A DNA stretch of 64,000 bases from Chitinophagaceae bacterium. GTDB taxonomy: Bacteria > Bacteroidota > Bacteroidia > Chitinophagales > Chitinophagaceae. Below are positions 58,961 to 64,000 of this stretch, one piece after another. Under the pieces are notes generated by a model. It worked only from the letters and a program-made list of their open reading frames with translations, was not told the origin of the DNA and did not search any database. The position numbers and the translations under genes are program-made. Each line of letters opens with the position of its first letter. Position 1 is the first letter of the stretch. The stretch is taken from contig JADJBP010000011.1 of NCBI GenBank assembly GCA_016703625.1, positions 101,177-165,176 of the forward strand, given 5' to 3'.

Positions 58961-59368
58961 ATGAACTTTAAACAGGTAGCAACTTACGATAATTACATGC
59001 TGGCCAATATGACCATGGGGCTGATGACAGAGAATGACATCAAATGCCAGTTGAAGGATGAGAACATCATCACCATGGACCCATTGCTGAATCCGGCGGT
59101 TGGTGGAATAAAGTTATTGGTTGAAGAAAAGGATTATGATCGTGCGCTGGCTTTAATGCTGCAGGCCGAAAATGATTATTTAAAAGAAGTACCATGTCCC
59201 AAATGCAGCAGTCATACACTGGTAGTGGAAGAAAAAACAAATAACCCCCCCGATTTCTGGGGTAAGTTAAAGAACCAGGTATTGTATGGGCAAACGTCAA
59301 CCTACAGTAAAAATTACCGCTGCAGTAACTGTAAGGAAATCTTTTCCGAACTTCCGTTATCATTTTAA
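58961..59368 (+). CDS. DUF2007 domain protein with zinc-ribbon-like C-terminus
   Basis: The protein has 135 residues. The N-terminal 70 residues match the DUF2007 ('putative signal transducing protein') pattern: YDNYMLANMTMGLMTENDIK, then GGIKLLVEEKDYDRALALML. The C-terminus has CPKCSSHT and YRCSNCKEIF, two Cys-x-x-Cys knuckles that would bind one zinc. DUF2007 proteins have an ACT-like fold and no known ligand. The pairing with an SPFH gene may indicate a shared envelope-stress role, but this is only inferred from proximity. Confidence 0.85.
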   Translation: MNFKQVATYDNYMLANMTMGLMTENDIKCQLKDENIITMDPLLNPAVGGIKLLVEEKDYDRALALMLQAENDYLKEVPCPKCSSHTLVVEEKTNNPPDFWGKLKNQVLYGQTSTYSKNYRCSNCKEIFSELPLSF

Positions 59369-59378
59369 TTGTTGTAAT

Positions 59379-59566
59379 ATGAAAAGAATTATTGTACCCT
59401 TTTTTGCAATATTTTTTACCCCGCTTCCTTTTCACAACTTACCTGTTATGCTGAGCTGATTGGGGAGAAAACTGTTTTTCCTGCAAAAAATTCAACTGTT
59501 AAAAATGAATTTGGAGAAAAAGCCATTGAAATAAAAAGAGAAAATATGGATGGCCCAGGTGTATAA
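59379..59566 (+). CDS. Short secreted protein or gene remnant, one frameshift
   Basis: The start MKRIIVPFFAIFFT looks like a signal peptide. One C added at 59419-59422 continues with ASFSQLTCYAELIGEKTVFP and KNEFGEKAIEIKRENMDGPG, giving 62 residues. The stop codon falls just before a palindromic repeat that starts 9 bases later. The protein may have been longer before the repeat arrived. No family is recognised. Confidence 0.4.
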
Positions 59567-59574
59567 ATTTTTTT

Positions 59575-59659
59575 ACCACAGATCAACGCAGATTAAATAG
59601 CTCAGATTTTCACAGACAATCTGTGCTAATCTGTGAAAATAATTTGTGGTATCTGTGGT
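59575..59659. repeat. Palindromic repeat unit upstream of kdsB (ACCACAGAT family)
   Basis: The unit starts ACCACAGAT and ends ATCTGTGGT. Inside it, ATTTTCACAGA (59606-59616) and TCTGTGAAAAT (59630-59640) are exact complements. It belongs to the same family as the repeats around GxxExxY copy 2, 0.8 kb away, with kdsB in between. Confidence 0.8.
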
Positions 59660-59706
59660 TAATCCTCCATACGATAAAGTAAATTGCGATACAATTACAC
59701 AGCCAG

Positions 59707-60428
59707 ATGAAAAAATTGCCATGATACCGGCCCGGTATGCCGCCACCCGTTTCCCTGCCAAGCTGATGCAGCTGCTGGGCGACAAAACGGTCATCCTTCA
59801 TACATATAACAATACGGTTGCCACCGGTTTGTTTGATGAAGTGATGGTGGTTACCGACAGTGAAATCATTTTTAATGAAATAACATCGCATGGCGGCAAA
59901 GCGGTGATGAGCAAACGAGAACATGAAAGCGGCAGCGACCGGATCGCAGAAGCCATTGCCGATCTGAATGTAGATATTGTGGTGAATGTACAGGGCGATG
60001 AACCTTTTGTACAAAAAGAACCGCTTGAAAAACTGCTGGCCGTTTTTTCAGACCAATCGGTACAGGTGGCCTCTTTAATGCAGGTTTTAACCGAAGAAAA
60101 ATTCATTGCCGACCCCAATTATGTAAAAGTGGCGGCAGATAAATATTTCAATGCCTTATTTTTCAGCCGCAGTGCCATACCATACCACCGCGATAAAAAT
60201 ACCAGTCCTGTTTATTACGAACATATCGGCGTGTATGCTTTCCGCAAAGCCGCTTTACTCAATTTTACATCCTGGCCCATAACGCCGCTGGAGGCTGCAG
60301 AAAAAATTGAATGCCTGCGTTACCTCGAAAACGGGGTGCCGTTGAGGATGGTGGCTACGGAATACATGGGAATTGAGATTGATACCCCGGAAGATTTGCT
60401 GAGGGCAGCTTCGTTGCTGAGGACTTAA
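59707..60428 (+). CDS. kdsB: 3-deoxy-manno-octulosonate cytidylyltransferase, frameshift at the start
   Basis: KdsB activates Kdo as CMP-Kdo for lipopolysaccharide inner core. The protein has IPARYAATRFPAKLMQLLGD, REHESGSDRIAEAI, VVNVQGDEPFV (metal and sugar contacts), EHIGVYAFRK and ATEYMGIEIDTPEDL. The expected start MKKIAMIPARYAATR requires one more A in the A6 tract 59710-59715 after ATG at 59707, giving 240 residues. Without the correction, ATG 59721 (MIPARYAATR) would be the first in-frame start. The downstream KdnB-like gene suggests that Kdo may be modified before or instead of normal use. Confidence 0.92.
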
Positions 60429-60449
60429 CCTCAGATCAAAGAGAATAAA

Positions 60450-60513
60450 ACCACAGATTAAAGGGAAAAAAACCACAGATCTTCACAGATTGATTCACAG
60501 ATTTACACAGATA
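60450..60513. repeat. Left flank repeat of GxxExxY copy 2 (left 20-bp inverted repeat)
   Basis: ACCACAGAT occurs at 60450-60458 and 60472-60480. The segment TTCACAGATTTACACAGATA (60494-60513) has an exact inverted partner at 60959-60978, on the other side of the gene. This segment ends 21 bases before the ATG of the GxxExxY gene and could contain its ribosome-binding region. Confidence 0.85.
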
Positions 60514-60534
60514 TTTGTTGGTAAATATACTTTT

Positions 60535-60909
60535 ATGGAAACTATAAATGATCTTACCTATAAAGTAATTGGTGCTGCCTATAAAGTGCATCGTGTACTT
60601 GGCCCCGGGTTACTGGAAAATGCTTATAAAGAATGTCTTTATTATCTTTTAGCCAGGGATGGCATTTTTGTAGAAAAAGAAAAATCCCTGCCCCTTATTT
60701 TTGAAGAAGTAAAGTTAGAGGCCGGGTATCGTATTGACCTGTTTGTTGAAAATAAAGTGGTTGTTGAAATCAAGGCTGTTGAGTCATTTACTGATGTACA
60801 CATGGCACAGGTGTTAACATATATGAAACTTTCAGGCTCTGCAATTGGCTTATTGCTTAATTTTAATGTTGCAGATATGAAAAAAGGAATAAAAAGAATG
60901 ATCATTTAG
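60535..60909 (+). CDS. GxxExxY protein (PD-(D/E)XK nuclease-like), copy 2
   Basis: The protein has 124 residues, starting METINDLTYKVIGAAYKVHR. The motif is G-L-L-E-N-A-Y in GPGLLENAYKECLYYLLARD. The nuclease-like core reads YRIDLFVENKVVVEIKAVES (Asp, Glu-x-Lys). The C-terminal AQVLTYMKLSGSAIGLLLNF matches copy 1 in position and type. It is bounded by a 20-bp perfect inverted repeat (60494-60513 and 60959-60978), giving a compact unit of about 485 bp. A longer in-frame extension upstream (IHRFTQIFVGKYTF) is encoded by the repeat and not thought to be translated. The role is unknown. Confidence 0.9.
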   Translation: METINDLTYKVIGAAYKVHRVLGPGLLENAYKECLYYLLARDGIFVEKEKSLPLIFEEVKLEAGYRIDLFVENKVVVEIKAVESFTDVHMAQVLTYMKLSGSAIGLLLNFNVADMKKGIKRMII

Positions 60910-60913
60910 TTTA

Positions 60914-61022
60914 ACCACAGATGGCCACGGATTGAATGTCACAGATGGCCACAGATTTTATCTGTGTAAATCTGTGAAACCAATCTGTGCAAATCTGTGG
61001 TAAAAAAATGGCCATCTGTGGT
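60914..61022. repeat. Right flank repeat of GxxExxY copy 2 (right 20-bp inverted repeat)
   Basis: The flank begins ACCACAGATGGCCAC and ends ATCTGTGGT. At 60959-60978 it contains TATCTGTGTAAATCTGTGAA, the exact complement of the left flank segment. GATGGCC / GGCCATC at its two ends form a further stem. It lies directly after the gene stop and before the KdnB-like gene. Confidence 0.85.
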
Positions 61023-61046
61023 AAAAAAAGTAGTAAAAAATAACTT

Positions 61047-62120
61047 ATGAGTTTCAGAAATTTTAAAATGGTTGGCTATGTCATTTATGGCCGTGGTTCT
61101 TTTAACCAACTGGATGAGATCATTGCGCCGCACCGCAAAGCAAATGCACCAATGGTGTTTTTGGTTGATCATTTTTTCGAGGGGAGAGAATTAGTGAATC
61201 GTGTTCCTGTACGTGGCAATGATAAGGTCATTTTTGTTGATGTTACCTACGAACCCAAAACAACCTATGTTGACAGCCTGGCCAATCAACTTAAAGAGGA
61301 GTTTGGTACCGTGAGTGGTGTGATCGGTATAGGCGGCGGCAGTGCCATGGACCTGGCGAAAGCAGTTTCATTAATGATGACCAACCCCGGCAGCAGTGCT
61401 GATTACCAGGGGTGGGACCTGGTTAAAAATCCCGGTGTTTATAAAGCGGGCATTCCAACTTTAAGCGGCACGGGTGCCGAGGTGAGCCGTACCACGGTGC
61501 TTACCGGTCCCACTAAAAAGCTGGGAATGAACTCCGACTTTACGCCTTTTGACCAGATCCTTTTAGATCCTGAATTAACTGCTGGCGCGCCGGCCAACCA
61601 GCGTTTTTACACCGGCATGGATTGTTATATACATTGTATTGAAAGTTTGAACGGTACTTTTTTAAATGAATTCAGCAAAAGTTATGGCGAAAAGGCATTG
61701 CAGTTGTGCCGGGAAGTGTATGTACACAAAACCGGTTGGGATGCCGACAGTGACGACAAGCTGATGATGGCCTCATATGCCGGGGGGATGAGCATTGCGT
61801 ACAGCCAGGTGGGTGTGGCGCATGCGGTAAGTTACGGGCTCAGTTATTTGCTGGGCACCAAGCATGGCATTGGCAATTGTATTGTGTTTGACAAGCTGGA
61901 GGAGTTTTATCCTGAGGGCGTGAAAGAATTTAAATACATGGTTGAGAAGAACAACATTGATATCCCCAAAAATATCTGTGCCGGTTTAAGTGATGAAGAT
62001 CTTGATAAGATGATCAACGTTTCGCTGGGCATGAAGCCGCTTTGGGAAAATGCATTGGGGGCAGATTGGGAAAAGCAGATGACGCGGGAAAGGTTAAAAA
62101 ATCTTTATCAAAAATTATAA
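61047..62120 (+). CDS. Iron-containing alcohol dehydrogenase family, probable Kdo 8-oxidase (KdnB-like)
   Basis: The protein has 357 residues, a group III (iron-dependent) dehydrogenase. The NAD-binding part has GVIGIGGGSAMDLAKAVSLM; LSGTGAEVSRTTVLTG follows. Metal ligands would be in YTGMDCYIHCIESLNGT and the late histidines GVAHAVSYGLSYLLGTKHGI. The start MSFRNFKMVGYVIYGRGSFN and this motif set resemble KdnB, which oxidises Kdo at C8 in the route to 8-amino-Kdo in Shewanella. The adjacent kdsB supports the assignment. No KdnA-type aminotransferase is in the window. A generic Fe-ADH role remains possible. Confidence 0.75.
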   Translation: MSFRNFKMVGYVIYGRGSFNQLDEIIAPHRKANAPMVFLVDHFFEGRELVNRVPVRGNDKVIFVDVTYEPKTTYVDSLANQLKEEFGTVSGVIGIGGGSAMDLAKAVSLMMTNPGSSADYQGWDLVKNPGVYKAGIPTLSGTGAEVSRTTVLTGPTKKLGMNSDFTPFDQILLDPELTAGAPANQRFYTGMDCYIHCIESLNGTFLNEFSKSYGEKALQLCREVYVHKTGWDADSDDKLMMASYAGGMSIAYSQVGVAHAVSYGLSYLLGTKHGIGNCIVFDKLEEFYPEGVKEFKYMVEKNNIDIPKNICAGLSDEDLDKMINVSLGMKPLWENALGADWEKQMTRERLKNLYQKL

Positions 62121-62150
62121 TTTCTGCGATTTTTTTATTTATTTAAAGGG

Positions 62151-63381
62151 ATGCGACAGATCCGTTTAACCCCCCTTATTCACCGCAACAAAGAATGCAT
62201 TGGAATTTACTTTGACAGGAATTCCGGGCTGGAACAGATCATCCGTTTACAACCGGATGTAAAATGGAGCAAGACACATCACTGTTGGTACATTCCATTG
62301 TCCGAAACAGCTTTTCGTTTACTGAAAAAAGACCTGGAAGCCAATGCTGAGGTTGATGTTGCTGCCTTGAAAACATTTTTAGAAAAAAGAAAAAAGGTAA
62401 TTGCCACATCGGCAAAACCAAACAGTTTTACCAGCAAGGCGGCCCGGCTTTGAAGTAATGCAGGCGGCTCCGGTAAAGCCCGTTTCCAGAACGACAGCCT
62501 GGGAGTTGAGTGATGAAAATTTAAAATCGTTGCAAAGTTTTATTGAGGTATTGCAATTAAAGTCATACAGTGCCTCTACCATTAAAACCTACCGTAATGA
62601 ATTCATGCAGTTACTACAGTTGTTGAAAAATAAACCGGTTGACAGTTTAACAGTTGCCGATCTGAAAAGGTACATGGTTTTTGCAATGGAAAACCAGGGC
62701 ATCAGTGAAAACACGGCACACAGCAGGCTTAATGCGTTAAAATTTTATTTTGAGCAGGTTTTGGAGAGAGAGCGGTTCTTTTGGGAGATCCCGCGGCCAA
62801 AGAAACCGGCATTATTACCCAAACTGCTGAATGAAGCTGAAATAAGAAGGCTGTTTAATGCGCTGACCAACAAAAAGCACAAGGCGATGTTGTTTACTGC
62901 TTATAGTGCCGGGCTAAGGGTGAGTGAAATTGTAAACTTAAAAATTGCGGATGTAGACAGCAGGCGCATGCAGCTTTTTATTGCCCGTGCAAAAGGAAAA
63001 AAGGACCGGTATGTGAATTTAAGCCCGGTTGTGCTTGATATTTTACGGAATTACATGAAAGATTACACGCCGAAACCTACAATTTATTTATTTGAATCGG
63101 ATCAAACCAGGGATGCTTATCCTACCCGTACCGTACAACAGATATTTACCAATGCAAAGAATAAAGCAGGTATAAAGAAGGATGTAGGTGTTCACAGTTT
63201 ACGACACAGTTTTGCCACTCACCTGCTTGATAAGGGAACTGATATCAGGTATATCAAAGACCTGCTCGGCCATTTTAATATAAAAACAACCGAGCGATAC
63301 CTCCATGTGAGTAAGCAGCAGCTGGTAAATATTGTTAGTCCTTTTGATGATCTTTGGAAAAATGAGCAGATTGATTGGTAA
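62151..63381 (+). CDS. Tyrosine recombinase/integrase with Bacteroidota N-terminal domain, one frameshift
   Basis: The first 100 residues (MRQIRLTPLIHRNKECIGIY, KWSKTHHCWYIPLSETAF) are the N-terminal domain found before SAM-like and catalytic domains in many Bacteroidota integrases. They are in another frame. Removing one T at 62449-62451 joins KAARLEVMQAAPVKP and gives about 409 residues. The catalytic domain has AGLRVSEIVNL (Arg), KGKKDRYVNL (Lys), HSLRHSFATH (His-x-x-Arg), and LGHFNIKTTERYLHVS (His and nucleophile Tyr). The protein could act in chromosome dimer resolution or integration. No att site or phage genes are visible nearby. Confidence 0.88.
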
Positions 63382-63807
63382 TTTCCTTCACTTAATATAC
63401 AGTTTTAACAAATAAAGCATTAATTTAACCACAAATAAAAATGCTTAAACCAGGAATGTATTATAATTATTTTTAACTGTCATTTGCGCAATAAACAATA
63501 CAAAATGAATAACCTTAAAGTATTGGTATCCAGCATCGAATTGGTTGGTTAGACAGCGCATAATAACATCAATACACCTGTTAACGCCATTAGGCAACCC
63601 GCCCTTTAATCCAGCCAATGTGTTTTGCAGCTCAAATATATTTTCGGGTGGTTTTTGAATTACGCAGCTGTTTTGTATTAATGGAATGACGGTTTAACGG
63701 GGTTTCAAAAATCCCGACGGCGCGGACGAAAGTGCACTTTCGGTCGCGTGGGCGACGACTTTTCGAAGTTCGCCTTTTCCCTTTGACAAAGTCGCTATAT
63801 TAGACAG
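63382..63807. other. Gene-free region with a 14-nt palindrome in an imperfect hairpin
   Basis: The stretch from 63382 to 63807 has no convincing gene. Near 63729-63742, GAAAGTGCACTTTC is a perfect palindrome inside a longer imperfect hairpin (CGCGGACGAAAGTG and CACTTTCGGTCGCG). The part before it (63541-63690) resembles other intergenic repeat-like DNA, with TTAACGCCATTAGGCAACCC. The GC content rises sharply around 63710-63770 compared with both sides. Confidence 0.4.
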
Positions 63808-64000
63808 TTACATTCGTATATATCCGTTTACAAAAAGCTTTTGGTTGACCGTAATCAAAAAAATGGTATCGCCGTTTTCGCTGACAGCCGCAGCAACTTC
63901 GGCAATCGGCCATTGCCAAAATAGCTGCGGCTTCAAAACAAAGGCCGGATAAGCGGTCAGCTCACACAACGGCGTATAACATTGGTATTGGCGCAATACG
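63808..64000 (-). CDS. 3' end of an unrecognised gene (5' end outside window)
   Basis: The minus-strand frame is open from the window edge to a TAA at 63808-63810, giving 63 residues: YQCYTPLCELTAYPAFVLKP, then WQWPIAEVAAAVSENGDTIF and a hydrophobic-basic end (QKLFVNGYIRM). It could be the C-terminus of a longer protein. No family can be named from this piece, and the frame could also be chance. Confidence 0.4.
   Translation of the reverse strand, partial: VLRQYQCYTPLCELTAYPAFVLKPQLFWQWPIAEVAAAVSENGDTIFLITVNQKLFVNGYIRM

Noticed and set aside
62151..63381. Integrase as a sign of a prophage or integrative element
   Set aside because: No att duplication, phage or conjugation genes are visible. 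Single tyrosine recombinases of this type are common in Bacteroidota chromosomes.

Overview
The window looks like a chromosome segment of a Bacteroidota bacterium, most likely a Chitinophagaceae/Chitinophagales relative. The evidence is direct: an IPExxxVDY-family protein, lmo0937-type and DUF2177/DUF1295 membrane proteins, a 'class 1 isoprenoid biosynthesis' enzyme, PKD-rich secreted proteins, TAnnTTTG-type promoter boxes, many signal peptides ending in ...A-Q, and dense families of short intergenic palindromic repeats. No phage, plasmid, rRNA operon, CRISPR array or classical insertion sequence is visible.

Layout. 1-6.6 kb: end of an M28 peptidase, small conserved genes, then a selenium module (selD and mnmH/selU, with a secreted protein of unknown role between them). 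6.7-10.1 kb: divergent rho and asnS, followed by tRNA-Val(GAC). 10.4-19.6 kb: lipoproteins, YihY, a GH18 chitinase, and a run of small helical or acidic proteins with a bestrophin channel and a CDP-alcohol phosphatidyltransferase. 19.6-33.8 kb: serine hydrolase, AraC-type regulator, NhaD antiporter, formate-THF ligase, SDR, small membrane proteins, acyltransferase, MtfA-type peptidase, DEAD-box helicase and START protein. 33.8-36.5 kb: a two-gene molybdenum hydroxylase (IorAB-like). 36.8-45 kb: isoprenoid-type enzyme, RecX, GH95 glycosidase, DPP-IV-type S9 peptidase, L-serine dehydratase. 45.1-56.5 kb: a minus-strand surface-protein locus (two related TANFOR-like proteins, a beta-barrel, a 1,988-residue PKD protein). 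A GxxExxY nuclease-like gene and its repeat arrays sit inside this locus. 56.8-63.4 kb: dnaN, prohibitin-type protein, kdsB, a second GxxExxY gene framed by perfect 20-bp inverted repeats, a KdnB-like dehydrogenase and a tyrosine recombinase. The last 0.2 kb holds the 3' end of an unrecognised gene.

Two themes cut across the window. First, I count about 28 single-base frame disruptions (about 22 apparent deletions and 6 insertions, many in homopolymers) and one nonsense codon. They hit genes such as rho (three times), asnS, fhs, kdsB and recX. This reads more like uncorrected long-read consensus error than real decay, so the affected genes are annotated here as full-length with the break points given.

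Second, the sequence is rich in palindromic repeats that behave as if mobile. There is a filled/empty site pair for a 20-nt palindrome, an in-frame palindrome inside selD, two in-frame repeat tracts inside mnmH, and two GxxExxY genes each embedded in its own repeat family. The GxxExxY-plus-repeat arrangement is the best candidate for an under-described system.
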